Shown here in pieces: positions 19,686 to 28,953 of a stretch of DNA of 64,000 nt. Each line of letters opens with the position of its first letter. Position 1 is the stretch's first letter. Position numbers and translations under genes: made by a program. Origin of the DNA: Sapientia aquatica (GTDB lineage: Bacteria; Pseudomonadota; Gammaproteobacteria; Burkholderiales; Burkholderiaceae_D); contig NZ_SMYL01000001.1 in assembly GCF_004358105.1 (NCBI RefSeq), positions 186,001-250,000 of the forward strand, in the 5' to 3' direction. Below the pieces are notes generated by a model that saw nothing but the letters and a program-made list of their open reading frames with translations, had not been told where the DNA came from and did no database searches.

Positions 19686-20399
19686 ATGAATAAACTTTAC
19701 CCAGATGCCAAAACGGCGCTGCAAGACATCGTTGCAGATGGGCAAACGATTGCGGTGGGTGGTTTCGGATTATGTGGTATTCCAGAAGCCTTAATTGCAG
19801 CGCTGCGGGATTCAGGCGTGCAAAATTTAACGGCTATCTCCAACAATGCCGGTGTGGATGGTTTTGGGTTGGGCCAATTACTAACTACCCGTCAAATCAA
19901 AAAGATGATCTCGTCCTATGTTGGCGAAAACAAGGAATTTGAGCGTCAGTATCTGGCAGGCGAGTTGGCGTTGGAATTTACACCGCAAGGCACCTTGGCC
20001 GAAAAATTACGCGCTGGTGGCGCCGGCATTCCGGCATTTTTTACTAAAACTGGCGTCGGCACGATCGTGGCTGAAGGCAAAGAAATCCGCGAGTTCGACG
20101 GACATAAATACGTCATGGAACGTTCGTTGGTCGCTGACGTTTCTTTGGTTAAAGCGCTCAAGGCCGATAAAGCTGGTAATTTGGTCTATAACAAAACGGC
20201 GCGTAACTTTAATCCTAATGTCGCAATGGCCGGAAAAATTACCGTGGTTGAAGTCGAACAAATCGTTGAAATCGGTGAGCTTGATCCCGATGAAATTCAC
20301 ACGCCAGGAATTTACGTGCATCGCATCGTGCTCAACACGGCCCCAGAAAAACGCATCGAGCAACGCACAATCACAGCAACTAACAAGGCAGGAGCATAA
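19686..20399 (+). CDS. scoA: Succinyl-CoA:3-ketoacid CoA transferase, subunit A
   Basis: The 237-residue subunit opens with the CoA transferase pattern [22 protein letters not shown] (about residues 21-42) and has [13 protein letters not shown] further on. With subunit B it moves CoA from succinyl-CoA to acetoacetate, feeding ketone-body carbon into central metabolism. A CAGGAG site precedes the ATG. Subunit B starts two bases after its stop codon, so the two are translationally coupled. Confidence 0.95.
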   Translation: MNKLYPDAKTALQDIVADGQTIAVGGFGLCGIPEALIAALRDSGVQNLTAISNNAGVDGFGLGQLLTTRQIKKMISSYVGENKEFERQYLAGELALEFTPQGTLAEKLRAGGAGIPAFFTKTGVGTIVAEGKEIREFDGHKYVMERSLVADVSLVKALKADKAGNLVYNKTARNFNPNVAMAGKITVVEVEQIVEIGELDPDEIHTPGIYVHRIVLNTAPEKRIEQRTITATNKAGA

Positions 20400-20401
20400 C
20401 C

Positions 20402-21043
20402 ATGGCATGGACTCGCGATGAAATGGCTGCGCGTGCAGCTTTAGAATTACAAGACGGTTTTTACGTCAACTTGGGAATTGGACTGCCGACAATGGTCGCC
20501 AACCACGTGCCGGCCGGTATGGAAGTGTGGCTGCAATCGGAAAATGGTTTGCTTGGAATTGGCCCTTTCCCGACCGAAGACCAAGTTGATCCTGATTTGA
20601 TTAATGCTGGTAAGCAAACAGTCACCACCTTGCCAGGATCTTCGATTTTTAGCTCGGCCGATTCATTCGCCATGATTCGTGGCGGCAAAATTAATCTGGC
20701 GATTTTGGGTGCGATGCAAGTCAGCCAATTTGGTGATCTGGCCAACTGGATGATTCCCGGAAAAATGGTCAAAGGTATGGGCGGCGCGATGGATTTGGTT
20801 GCCGGCGTTGGTCGAGTCGTGGTGTTGATGGAGCATGTAGCTAAAGGCGACGCGCACAAAATCCTCAATAACTGCAATTTGCCGCTGACCGGTGTTGGCG
20901 TGGTCAACCGCATCATTACTGATTTGGGTGTGCTCGATATCACCCCGAACGGCTTAAAGCTGGTTGAGCTAGCGCCAGAAGTCAGCTTGGATGAAATCAT
21001 TGCCAAGACTGAAGCAGCGATTGATGTCAGTGCATTTCATTAA
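20402..21043 (+). CDS. scoB: Succinyl-CoA:3-ketoacid CoA transferase, subunit B
   Basis: The 213-residue subunit carries the catalytic glutamate in [15 protein letters not shown] (about residue 47), which forms the enzyme-CoA thioester, and the GAMDLVAGV motif. It works with the A subunit encoded just upstream; the ribosome binding site AGGAG lies within the end of scoA. A GC-rich hairpin follows the stop. Confidence 0.95.
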   Translation: MAWTRDEMAARAALELQDGFYVNLGIGLPTMVANHVPAGMEVWLQSENGLLGIGPFPTEDQVDPDLINAGKQTVTTLPGSSIFSSADSFAMIRGGKINLAILGAMQVSQFGDLANWMIPGKMVKGMGGAMDLVAGVGRVVVLMEHVAKGDAHKILNNCNLPLTGVGVVNRIITDLGVLDITPNGLKLVELAPEVSLDEIIAKTEAAIDVSAFH

Positions 21044-21057
21044 CGAATTGGAGCTTT

Positions 21058-21084
21058 GCGGGCAACTCATTTGAAGCTGCCCGC
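21058..21084 (+). terminator. Hairpin after scoB
   Basis: GCGGGCA (21058-21064) and TGCCCGC (21078-21084) pair perfectly around a 13-base loop. No T-run follows, so termination efficiency is uncertain. Confidence 0.5.
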
Positions 21085-21478
21085 GACGTGCAAATAAATG
21101 TTTGCTTTAAACCTGATCTAAATCAATGCGCTGCATCCCTAAACATCCCATTCACTATGTACTATCATTTTGGAGTGAACTGCTAGGTTCCCTCGTCATG
21201 GAAGATTGAAAGGTCTTGACTATCTCGATGGTGACTTTAGTCGAGAAAACGGAATAAATTCATGTGTTTTAGTCCTCTACGATCTCTAACATTACGTTTT
21301 TATTTTCATTTTTTTAATAAAAGTCGCTATTATGTTAACTTAAAGTAATCATTCTGATTACTTGTGTTGGTGAGCTCTTCGTTAATAATTTAAATGTTTT
21401 GGTATTAATTCCATTGGCTAGGCGGTACAGCTTTTGCCTTTGATGGTTTTGCTAAAACGTTATCACATAGGAATCAAG
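21085..21478 (+). other. Long leader before the alpha/beta hydrolase gene
   Basis: About 394 bases without a supported protein gene. It contains a short hairpin, TCTCGA ... TCGAGA, near 21223-21247. It also holds a possible 28-codon reading frame starting at 21262 after GGAATAAATTC, whose product (MCFSPLRSLTLRFYF...) matches nothing I know. The promoter of the hydrolase-ridA-relA group must lie here. I do not recognise a riboswitch class. Confidence 0.4.
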
Positions 21479-22357
21479 ATGATACGAAAGTCTGCCCAGG
21501 TTCGCAGCGAGTCAGTTCAATGCCTCTCTCCCGAAGGCCTTCATACGATGGCTTACAAGGATTGGGGGGAGGTCGATAATCCCAATGTTTTAGTGTGTGT
21601 GCACGGTGTCACCCGGGTCTCGGATGATTTTGATGATTTAGCGCGCGAGCTGTCGTCGCAATACCGTGTAATTTGCCCTGATATTGTTGGGCGAGGCCGA
21701 TCTGGTTGGTTGAAAAATCCCCAGTACTACCAAGTGCCGCAATATGTGAGTGATATTGTCACGCTGCTAGCGCGGATTAATGCCCCAAATGTGGCCTATC
21801 TTGGGACATCGATGGGCGGCTTAATAGGAATGGGTTTGGCTTCGTTGCCAGAGAACCCGATCAAGCAGTTAATTTTGAATGACATCGGTCCGGTACTCAA
21901 CATTGAAGCATTGAGTAGAATTGGCACTTACATCGGTCAGCCGATGCGCTTTGCTAAATTAGAAGACGGGGAAGATTTTGTGCGCAGTATCTCGCTGACT
22001 TTTGGAGAACACACTCCCGAGCAGTGGCATAAATTTTGCAGGGATGTGTTGAAGCAAGATAAAGACGGTATGTGGATCAGGCATTACGATTTAAAAATCG
22101 CGATGTCCTTTCAAGCGATAAATCCCGATATCGCCCAAGCGATGCAGGTGATGATGTGGGCGGCATATGACGCCATTACTTGTCCTACTTTATTATTGCG
22201 CGGGGCCGATTCGGATTTATTTCCAAAGGAGACGGCTCTAGAAATGACCCATCGTGGTCCCAAGGCTAAGATTGTTGAATTTAGAAATGTAGGACATGCG
22301 CCCACTTTGGTGCACCAAGATCAGATTGACGCGGTTAGAAATTTTTTAGTTGGGTAA
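21479..22357 (+). CDS. Alpha/beta hydrolase
   Basis: The 292-residue protein has the alpha/beta-hydrolase fold: oxyanion segment VCVHGVTRVSDDF (about residues 38-50), nucleophile elbow GTSMGG (serine about residue 115), an acid in RGADSDLFPKE and a histidine in VGHAPTLV. The substrate is unknown; esterase or C-C hydrolase activity are both possible. The start at 21479 has an AGGAATCAAG site; the frame extends 15 codons further up but without one. It is followed by ridA after 27 bases and then relA, so it seems to head an operon. Confidence 0.85.
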   Translation: MIRKSAQVRSESVQCLSPEGLHTMAYKDWGEVDNPNVLVCVHGVTRVSDDFDDLARELSSQYRVICPDIVGRGRSGWLKNPQYYQVPQYVSDIVTLLARINAPNVAYLGTSMGGLIGMGLASLPENPIKQLILNDIGPVLNIEALSRIGTYIGQPMRFAKLEDGEDFVRSISLTFGEHTPEQWHKFCRDVLKQDKDGMWIRHYDLKIAMSFQAINPDIAQAMQVMMWAAYDAITCPTLLLRGADSDLFPKETALEMTHRGPKAKIVEFRNVGHAPTLVHQDQIDAVRNFLVG

Positions 22358-22384
22358 TTTGTTTAATTTTAATTAAGGAATGTA

Positions 22385-22750
22385 ATGCAGAATCACGAAA
22401 TAAAGCGCTTTCATGTTGGACCTCGGATATCAGAAATGGCCGTATACAACGGTACTGTGTATTTAGCAGGTCAAGTTACAAGTGACGAAAATTTAGATAT
22501 CACCGGTCAAACGCAGAATGTATTGGATCAAATTGACAGTTTGCTAGCGCAAGCTGGAACCGATAAATCGCACATTTTAATGTGCCAAATATTTATTTCT
22601 GATTTGGCCAATTTCCCCGCAATGAATCAGGTTTGGGAACGCTGGGTTTCCGCCGGCCACACACCGCCACGTGCCACAATACAGGCACCATTGGCCAATC
22701 CGAAATGGTTAGTTGAAATTGTTATTACCGCTGCGCTGAAAGCGTCCTAA
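22385..22750 (+). CDS. RidA family (enamine/imine deaminase-like) protein
   Basis: The 121-residue protein has the RidA core LAGQVT and the conserved arginine and glutamate in PPRATIQAPLANPKWLVEIVITA. RidA enzymes hydrolyse reactive enamines and imines such as 2-aminoacrylate to keto acids and ammonia. An AATTAAGGAATGT site precedes the ATG. relA begins 6 bases after the stop, so the genes are coupled. The active arginine is kept, but the sequence is of the subfamily with the 'FHVGPRISEMAVYNGTVYLAG' style N-terminus rather than archetypal RidA. Confidence 0.88.
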   Translation: MQNHEIKRFHVGPRISEMAVYNGTVYLAGQVTSDENLDITGQTQNVLDQIDSLLAQAGTDKSHILMCQIFISDLANFPAMNQVWERWVSAGHTPPRATIQAPLANPKWLVEIVITAALKAS

Positions 22751-22756
22751 CGCCAC

Positions 22757-25006
22757 ATGGTATCAATCGCCGCCGCTAATAGTGAAAATCTAGATAATTT
22801 GGTTGCAGGTCTTTCACAAGAGGACGCGCAACGGGTATTGTCTGCGCTCGAATTTGTCGCGCCGCATTACGATGGACAGGAATTAATCACCGGTCAAAAT
22901 GCGCTGCAATTTGTGCGTGGCGTGGCGGCGACTTTAGGCGCCTTGCGCAGCGATGCCGATACGCGAATTGCGAGCTTGTTGTTCGAATTGCCCCAGCTTG
23001 ATCCGGTGGTGGCAAAAAGTATTGAGCCGCGCTTTGGCAAAGAAATCCTCGATCTGGTTGGCGGTGTGCGCGGCCTCATGCGACTAAGTGCACTGCATCT
23101 GATGCAACAAGCAGCGCAGCCAGAAGCGGTGCGTAATAAGAACGCTGCCCAACAGGCATCAACCCAATTAGAAACGCTGCGCAAAATGTTGTTGGCGATG
23201 GCGTCAGATATGCGCGTTGTCTTAGTTCGGTTAGCGTCACGGCTAACGACGCTGCGCTATTTCGCCGAGCAAAAGCGCTTCGATGAAACCAGCCGCCAAT
23301 ATGCGCGCGAGACATTTGATTTGTACGCGCCGCTAGCAAATCGGCTCGGCGTTTGGCAAATGAAGTGGGAACTCGAAGATTTATCGTTCCGATTTCTTGA
23401 GCCAGATTCTTATATCAAAATTGCCAAAATGTTGGAGGAAAAACGTGCCGAGCGCGAAGAATTTATCGCGAAATCTATCGAGCGGCTCCAACACGAAATG
23501 AATGCCGTCGGCATTAAAGCCGAAGTGTACGGACGGCCAAAACACATCTACAGCATCTGGAACAAAATGCGCGGCAAGTCGATTGATTTCGATGAGCTCA
23601 ATGACGTGCGCGCCTTCCGAATTATTGTTGACGACATTAAAGCTTGTTATACCGTTCTTGGAATTGTTCACAATATTTGGACACCAGTCACCGAAGAATT
23701 CGACGATTACATTGCGCGCCCCAAACCAAACGGCTACCAATCTTTGCACACCGTAGTGATTGCCGATGATAATCGCGGCTTTGAAGTCCAAGTCCGCACC
23801 AAAGAAATGCATCACTTTGCCGAATACGGTGTGGCAGCGCATTGGCGTTACAAGGAAGAAGGTAATTCCAATTTCGCAGGCCAAGAGTACGATGAAAAAA
23901 TCGCTTGGTTGCGCCAGTTATTGGCCTGGAAAACAGATATTACTGAGGCGGTTGTCGCTGACGATGATGTGCAGCGTGAATGGGTAGAAAAACTGAAATC
24001 CACCACCTTGGATGATCGGATTTATGTCCTTACGCCGCAAGCTCGCGTCATCGAGTTACCCAATAATGCAACTCCCATCGATTTTGCCTATCACCTGCAC
24101 ACCTCGGTCGGCCATAGCTGTCGTGGGGCGCGTGTCGATGGCGTGATGGTGCCACTGAATACTCCACTGAAAAACGGTCAAACGGTCGAAATTATTACCG
24201 CTAAGGCCGGAGCCGACACGGGACCATCGCGTGATTGGCTTAGCCCAGAATACGCGGCCGGTACACGTACGCGCTCAAAAATTCGGGCTTGGTTTAATGC
24301 CTTAGACCAGCAAGAGACGCTCAATAAAGGGCGCGCACATGTAGAAAAAACATTGCAGCGCGAAGGTAAAACCGCCTTCAATTTAGATGAGCTGGCACGT
24401 AAATGCGGCTTTGATAAAGTCGATGAATTGTTTTTGTCGGTCGGCAAAGAAGAATTTAGTTTGCGCCAAGTCGAACACGCCTTGCATGATGAGGTAGTGC
24501 CGCCAGTCTCGGACGAAGTGTTAATCAATAAAAGCCGTGCATCCAGTGTAGTCCAGGGCGCGAAGTCGGGCGTGCTCGTGGTTGGTACGGAAGGTTTGCT
24601 CACGCTATTAGCTAAATGCTGCAAACCGGCGCCGCCCGATGTGATTGTTGGGTTTGTCACGCGCGGCAAAGGCGTTTCGATTCATCGCGCCAATTGCAAA
24701 AATTTTGCCGAGATGCGTAAAAAATCACCGGAGCGGGTGATCTTAACAACTTGGGGCGAGCAGGGACGAGAGACCGTTTATCCGGTTGATATCTACGTGT
24801 TGGCGCAAGATCGCCAAGGATTATTGCGCGATATTTCTGAAATTTTCTCGCGCGAGAAAATCAACGTCATTGGTGTTAGTACCCAAAGCGCCAAAGGCCA
24901 AGCGCGCATGTCGTTTACCGCTGAGATTGGTTCGACCGCGCAATTGCAAAAAGCGCTGACGGTGTTGCGCGAGGTGAGTGGTGTACGAGACGTTCGGCGT
25001 CAATAA
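22757..25006 (+). CDS. relA: GTP pyrophosphokinase RelA
   Basis: This 749-residue (p)ppGpp synthetase has, in order, a degenerate HD hydrolase domain (the HDxxED motif is replaced by ELPQLD around residue 77), a synthetase domain (YGRPKHIYSIWNKM, then EFDDYIARPKPNGYQSLHT near residue 315), a TGS domain (DRIYVLTPQARVIELP), a CC...H...C zinc-finger segment (LAKCCKPAPPD) and a C-terminal ACT domain. The broken HD site and the EFDD synthetase signature mark it as RelA rather than the bifunctional SpoT. It makes the stringent-response alarmone on starved ribosomes. No strong ribosome binding site is seen; coupling to the ridA-like gene 6 bases upstream is likely. Confidence 0.94.
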   Translation: MVSIAAANSENLDNLVAGLSQEDAQRVLSALEFVAPHYDGQELITGQNALQFVRGVAATLGALRSDADTRIASLLFELPQLDPVVAKSIEPRFGKEILDLVGGVRGLMRLSALHLMQQAAQPEAVRNKNAAQQASTQLETLRKMLLAMASDMRVVLVRLASRLTTLRYFAEQKRFDETSRQYARETFDLYAPLANRLGVWQMKWELEDLSFRFLEPDSYIKIAKMLEEKRAEREEFIAKSIERLQHEMNAVGIKAEVYGRPKHIYSIWNKMRGKSIDFDELNDVRAFRIIVDDIKACYTVLGIVHNIWTPVTEEFDDYIARPKPNGYQSLHTVVIADDNRGFEVQVRTKEMHHFAEYGVAAHWRYKEEGNSNFAGQEYDEKIAWLRQLLAWKTDITEAVVADDDVQREWVEKLKSTTLDDRIYVLTPQARVIELPNNATPIDFAYHLHTSVGHSCRGARVDGVMVPLNTPLKNGQTVEIITAKAGADTGPSRDWLSPEYAAGTRTRSKIRAWFNALDQQETLNKGRAHVEKTLQREGKTAFNLDELARKCGFDKVDELFLSVGKEEFSLRQVEHALHDEVVPPVSDEVLINKSRASSVVQGAKSGVLVVGTEGLLTLLAKCCKPAPPDVIVGFVTRGKGVSIHRANCKNFAEMRKKSPERVILTTWGEQGRETVYPVDIYVLAQDRQGLLRDISEIFSREKINVIGVSTQSAKGQARMSFTAEIGSTAQLQKALTVLREVSGVRDVRRQ

Positions 25007-25214
25007 CGCACATCCATCATTGAGATTTGCAACGACTTTGTGCTTAGATAAATGTTAATTTCTCAGATTAACTCGTGATCACTTTCCATGAAATCTTGGC
25101 GGCGATTGGTGCCGATTGCCTTAGTCGTTCAGCATAAAAAGTAATTAATTAGCCTGAAATTATAGAAAAATGCTTTACGCTCAAGATGAACTTTGCTATA
25201 GTCTCGGCTCTTCG

Positions 25215-25291
25215 GGGCGGTTAGTTCAGCTGGTTAGAATACTTGGTCGACATCCAAGGGGTCGGGGATTCGAATTCCTCACCGCCCACCA
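25215..25291 (+). tRNA. tRNA-Val (anticodon GAC) with C at position 33
   Basis: A full cloverleaf can be drawn. The acceptor stem GGGCGGT pairs with ACCGCCC; the D-stem GTTC pairs with GAAT; the anticodon stem CTTGG pairs with CCAAG around loop TCGACAT; the T-stem GGGGA pairs with TCCTC around TTCGAAT. A discriminator A and an encoded CCA follow. The anticodon is GAC (valine, GUC/GUU codons), and the A73 discriminator fits valine. The base before the anticodon is C instead of the near-universal U33. Confidence 0.9.
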
Positions 25292-25430
25292 CCAATTTTT
25301 GATAAACGTTACATCTCTTTTTAAGAGCGAGAAAGGCACCTTGGTTATGACACCGCGAACTACCACCTTGCTTGGTACGCGACTCTAGTCGAGGATCTTT
25401 TTCGTTTGTACATGTTTTTTATCATCTGAA

Positions 25431-25457
25431 AAAGCGCGGCTAGTCCGCGTTTTTTTT
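25431..25457 (+). terminator. Terminator between tRNA-Val and thrS
   Basis: CGCGG and CCGCG pair around a 5-base loop, preceded by an A-run and followed by eight T. It ends the tRNA transcript before thrS. Confidence 0.8.
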
Positions 25458-25550
25458 CGTTCTCATTTTCGTATTCCCGTCGATTTATCCCGATTTAGTT
25501 AAATTTGAATTTCCAGTTTCATCCACACACTCATGGTTTTGGAGAAAATA

Positions 25551-27458
25551 ATGATTTCAGTCCGCCTTCCAGATGGTTCGCAGCGTCAATTTGATGCTCC
25601 TGTTACAGTCGCCCAAGTCGCCGCTAGCATTGGCGCGGGCCTTGCTAAAGCTGCGTTAGCCGGCAAAGTGAATGGTCAATTGGTGGATACGTCGTACCTA
25701 ATCGGTGTTGATTCCGATTTGGCGATTGTTACTGAAAAAGACCCAGAAGGGCTAGAAGTCATTCGTCATTCCACGGCTCACTTATTGGCTTATGCGGTAA
25801 AGCAACTCTATCCGGATGCGCAAGTTACCATTGGCCCGGTCATTGACAACGGTTTTTACTACGACTTCTCCTACAAGCGTCCCTTTACTCCAGACGATTT
25901 AGTGCTGATTGAAAAGAAGATGCAGGAATTGGCTAAAAAAGATGAGCCAGTAACGCGCCAAGTTTTGCCGCGCGATGAAGCGGTGGCTTACTTCAAATCG
26001 ATCGGCGAAGCTTATAAGGCTGAAATTATTGCCTCGATTCCGGCCGATCAAGACGTATCGTTGTACACAGAAGGTAGCTTCACCGACTTGTGTCGCGGTC
26101 CGCACGTGCCATCGACTGGCAAATTAAAAGTATTTAAATTAATGAAGTTGGCTGGCGCGTACTGGCGTGGCGACTCCAATAACGAAATGTTGCAGCGCGT
26201 GTACGGCACAGCGTGGACTAAAAAAGAAGATCAGGAAGCATATTTGTTCATGCTCGAAGAAGCTGAAAAGCGCGATCATCGCAAATTGGGCAAGGCCTTG
26301 GATTTGTTCCACATGCAAGAAGAAGCGCCCGGTTTGGTATTTTGGCACGCGAAAGGCTGGACGATTTGGCAGCAAGTCGAGCAATACATGCGCCAAGTGT
26401 ACAAAGATTGCGGTTATCAAGAGGTCAAGACTCCGCAAATCTTGGATCGTACTTTGTGGGAAAGAACTGGCCACTGGGAAAACTACCGCGACGCCATGTT
26501 TGCGACCGAATCGGAAAACCGCAATTACGCGTTGAAGCCGATGAATTGCCCAGGCCATATTCAAATTTTCAATACAGGTTTGCGCAGCTATCGCGAATTG
26601 CCATTGCGTTTCGGTGAATTTGGTCAGTGCCACCGCAATGAAACTTCCGGCGCTTTGCACGGCATCATGCGGGTACGTGGTTTTACCCAAGACGACGGCC
26701 ATATTTTCTGTACCGAAGAGCAAATCGCGCAAGAAGTGATGGCGTTCCATCCACAGGCGATGAAGGTCTATTCGGATTTCGGTTTCCATAATATCGATAT
26801 CAAAATTGCCACTCGTCCAGAAAATCGTATTGGTACAGAGGAAGCGTGGGATAGGGCCGAGGAAGCATTGCGCTCGGCATTACGCGCATGCGGCTTAACT
26901 TGGGAAGAATTGCCGGGTGAGGGCGCGTTTTATGGTCCAAAGATTGAATACCACTTAAAAGATAGCTTGGGCCGTTCTTGGCAGGTTGGTACTGTCCAGA
27001 TCGATCCATCGATGCCTGTTCGCTTGGGTGCTGAATATGTGGCCGAAGACAATTCGCGTAAAATCCCGATCATGTTGCACCGCGCCATTGTTGGCTCAAT
27101 GGAACGTTTTATTGGGATTTTGATTGAAAATTTCGCTGGAACCTTCCCATTATGGTTGTCACCAGTGCAAATCGCAGTAGTGAATATTTCGGAATCGCAG
27201 TCCGAATATGCGCAAAATGTTGCCGAAAGCCTAAAGAAACAAGGGTTTAGAGTAAACCTCGATTTGCGTAATGAGAAAATAACCTATAAAATACGCGAGC
27301 ATTCCGTTCAAAAAGTGCCTTACATCATCGTTATCGGCGATAAAGAGCGCGACGGAAACACAGTGGCCGTGCGTACGCGAGGCAATCTCGATTTGGGTGT
27401 AATGCCCTTATCTGCTCTAGTAGAGCGACTCAATCACGAGATTTCTACCAAAGCTTAA
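25551..27458 (+). CDS. thrS: Threonine-tRNA ligase
   Basis: The 635-residue class II synthetase has an N-terminal TGS domain ([19 protein letters not shown]), an editing domain ([18 protein letters not shown], about residues 77-95), the catalytic core with zinc-binding cysteine in [32 protein letters not shown]-type motif 2, and a C-terminal anticodon-binding domain. An ATG 18 bases upstream is in frame, but a GGAG site lies between the two and serves the ATG at 25551. It heads the thrS-infC-rpmI-rplT-pheST-ihfA series. Confidence 0.97.
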   Translation: MISVRLPDGSQRQFDAPVTVAQVAASIGAGLAKAALAGKVNGQLVDTSYLIGVDSDLAIVTEKDPEGLEVIRHSTAHLLAYAVKQLYPDAQVTIGPVIDNGFYYDFSYKRPFTPDDLVLIEKKMQELAKKDEPVTRQVLPRDEAVAYFKSIGEAYKAEIIASIPADQDVSLYTEGSFTDLCRGPHVPSTGKLKVFKLMKLAGAYWRGDSNNEMLQRVYGTAWTKKEDQEAYLFMLEEAEKRDHRKLGKALDLFHMQEEAPGLVFWHAKGWTIWQQVEQYMRQVYKDCGYQEVKTPQILDRTLWERTGHWENYRDAMFATESENRNYALKPMNCPGHIQIFNTGLRSYRELPLRFGEFGQCHRNETSGALHGIMRVRGFTQDDGHIFCTEEQIAQEVMAFHPQAMKVYSDFGFHNIDIKIATRPENRIGTEEAWDRAEEALRSALRACGLTWEELPGEGAFYGPKIEYHLKDSLGRSWQVGTVQIDPSMPVRLGAEYVAEDNSRKIPIMLHRAIVGSMERFIGILIENFAGTFPLWLSPVQIAVVNISESQSEYAQNVAESLKKQGFRVNLDLRNEKITYKIREHSVQKVPYIIVIGDKERDGNTVAVRTRGNLDLGVMPLSALVERLNHEISTKA

Positions 27459-27514
27459 TTGACCTAACAGCGATTGAGCGCGGCTAATTTATTGGATTTT
27501 AAAAGGAAACTGCA

Positions 27515-28039
27515 ATAGCTACTGATAAGTCAACACATCGCATCAACGGCGAAATTACTGCACTAGAAGTGCGTCTTTCGGGCGTCGAAAATGAGCCACT
27601 TGGCATTGTTAAACTTGCTGAGGCAATTCGATTGTCCGAAGAAGCGAACGTCGATTTGGTTGAAATTGCGCCAAATGCAACGCCGCCTGTATGCCGTTTG
27701 ATGGATTACGGTAAGTTTAAGTACCAAGAGCAAAAGAAGGCGCACGAAGCCAAGCTGAAGCAAAAAGTTGTGTTGGTCAAAGAAGTGAAATTTAGACCTG
27801 GTACGGATGATGGTGATTACGGAATTAAATTACGTAATCTGATTAAATTTCTCGATGATGGCGACAAGACTAAGATTACCTTGCGTTTCCGCGGTCGTGA
27901 AATGGCTCACCAAGACATCGGTATGCGTATGCTAGAGCGCCTCAAAGCTGATCTTGAACCGTACGGACAAGTAGAACAGTTTCCCAAGATGGAAGGTCGC
28001 CAAATGGTCATGGTGTTGGCGCCGAAGAAGAAAAAGTAA
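27515..28039 (+). CDS. infC: Translation initiation factor IF-3 (AUA start)
   Basis: The conserved N-terminus ([13 protein letters not shown]) begins right after an ATA codon at 27515, which follows an AAAAGG site with normal spacing. No ATG, GTG or TTG lies at this boundary, and the first such codon in frame (GTG at 27569) would cut off part of the N-terminal domain. I therefore call an AUA start, giving 174 residues. IF-3 checks the start codon on the 30S subunit and prevents early 50S joining. infC genes commonly start with rare AUU/AUA-type codons so that IF-3 represses its own translation. [14 protein letters not shown] closes the protein. Confidence 0.93.
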   Translation: MATDKSTHRINGEITALEVRLSGVENEPLGIVKLAEAIRLSEEANVDLVEIAPNATPPVCRLMDYGKFKYQEQKKAHEAKLKQKVVLVKEVKFRPGTDDGDYGIKLRNLIKFLDDGDKTKITLRFRGREMAHQDIGMRMLERLKADLEPYGQVEQFPKMEGRQMVMVLAPKKKK

Positions 28040-28090
28040 GTTTAAGCAATACAAAGAATTTATTGGACACAGCAATGTGTTCAGTTAAAT

Positions 28091-28114
28091 AGCAGTGAAC
28101 TCGATTTCACTGCT
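28091..28114 (+). promoter_or_regulatory. Hairpin in the infC-rpmI gap
   Basis: AGCAGTGAA and TTCACTGCT pair over 9 bp with a 6-base loop, followed by TTAAATAAG. It sits 93 bases before rpmI. L20 is known to control rpmI-rplT translation through RNA structure near here in E. coli; whether this hairpin plays that part is inference. Confidence 0.5.
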
Positions 28115-28206
28115 TTAAATAAGTGAGAGTGGGCATCCAAGTGTAGCGAGTGCTACCACCTACAATCACGTTAAAATTGGAACTGTCCTTAACCGACAGT
28201 AATGTT

Positions 28207-28404
28207 ATGCCAAAAATGAAGACCAAAAGCTCTGCCAAGAAACGCTTTCGCGTTCGCCCAGGTGGAACAGTTAAGTGTGGCCACGCTTTCAAACGCCACA
28301 TCTTGACAAAAAAGACTACCAAGAACAAACGCCAATTGCGCGGTATCACGAACGTTCATGCTGCTGACGTAGTATCAGTCATGCGTATGATGCCTACCGC
28401 TTAA
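28207..28404 (+). CDS. rpmI: 50S ribosomal protein L35
   Basis: The 65-residue basic protein [16 protein letters not shown]... is L35 at its usual length. The frame runs 19 codons further upstream, but conserved L35 begins at 28207. No Shine-Dalgarno sequence is obvious before the ATG, which fits a structured, regulated leader. It is followed after 27 bases by rplT. Confidence 0.97.
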   Translation: MPKMKTKSSAKKRFRVRPGGTVKCGHAFKRHILTKKTTKNKRQLRGITNVHAADVVSVMRMMPTA

Positions 28405-28431
28405 CCTCATACTCAATATTAAGGAGTTATC

Positions 28432-28791
28432 ATGCCTAGAGTAAAACGTGGGGTTACAGCTCGTGCCCGTCATAAGAAAGTTCTCGATTTAGCCAAGGGT
28501 TACCGTGGTCGTCGTAGTAAGGTTTATCGTATTGCTAAGCAAGCTGTTATGCGCGCTGGTCAATATGCTTACCGCGATCGTCGTAACAAAAAACGCGTAT
28601 TCCGCGCTTTGTGGATCACTCGTATCAATGCCGCGTCACGTTCACACGGTATGACATACAGCGTGTTCATGAATGGCCTCAAAAAAGCTTCTATCGGTTT
28701 GGATCGTAAGGTCTTGGCTGATATGGCTGTGATGGACAAGCCAGCATTTGCTGCGATTGTTAATCAAGTTAAAGCTACCTTGGCTGCGTAA
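28432..28791 (+). CDS. rplT: 50S ribosomal protein L20
   Basis: The 119-residue protein begins [19 protein letters not shown], the L20 signature; it binds 23S rRNA early in 50S assembly and in E. coli represses its own operon. A TAAGGAG site precedes the ATG. Two successive hairpins, the second a strong terminator, separate it from pheS. Confidence 0.98.
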   Translation: MPRVKRGVTARARHKKVLDLAKGYRGRRSKVYRIAKQAVMRAGQYAYRDRRNKKRVFRALWITRINAASRSHGMTYSVFMNGLKKASIGLDRKVLADMAVMDKPAFAAIVNQVKATLAA

Positions 28792-28800
28792 TAGTTGTAC

Positions 28801-28826
28801 ACGATGTTGGCTTAACCAAGCATCGT
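28801..28826 (+). other. Hairpin just after rplT
   Basis: ACGATGTTGG pairs with CCAAGCATCGT around CTTAA with a single bulged G. It lies immediately ahead of the intrinsic terminator at 28835. Confidence 0.6.
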
Positions 28827-28834
28827 AAAAGAAG

Positions 28835-28870
28835 CAGGGCAAAGGTCATACTTTGCCCTGTTTTATTTTG
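28835..28870 (+). terminator. Strong terminator between rplT and pheS
   Basis: CAGGGCAAAG and CTTTGCCCTG form a perfect 10-bp stem with a 6-base loop followed by TTTTATTTTG. It implies that pheST is transcribed by partial read-through or from its own promoter. Confidence 0.9.
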
Positions 28871-28953
28871 TTAGTTTAGTTTGTTGGTTTGATTTTCAAT
28901 TCACTCAGTTTTTGACTGAACCACTGTTTTGCGCAAGAACAGGAACAATTCGC

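Noticed and set aside
22757-23100. Damaged HD domain in RelA as evidence of a pseudogene
   Set aside because: RelA proteins normally have an inactive HD domain; the rest of the gene is intact.
25170-25388. Plus-strand 72-codon frame over the tRNA gene
   Set aside because: It is a chance frame across a clear tRNA cloverleaf.
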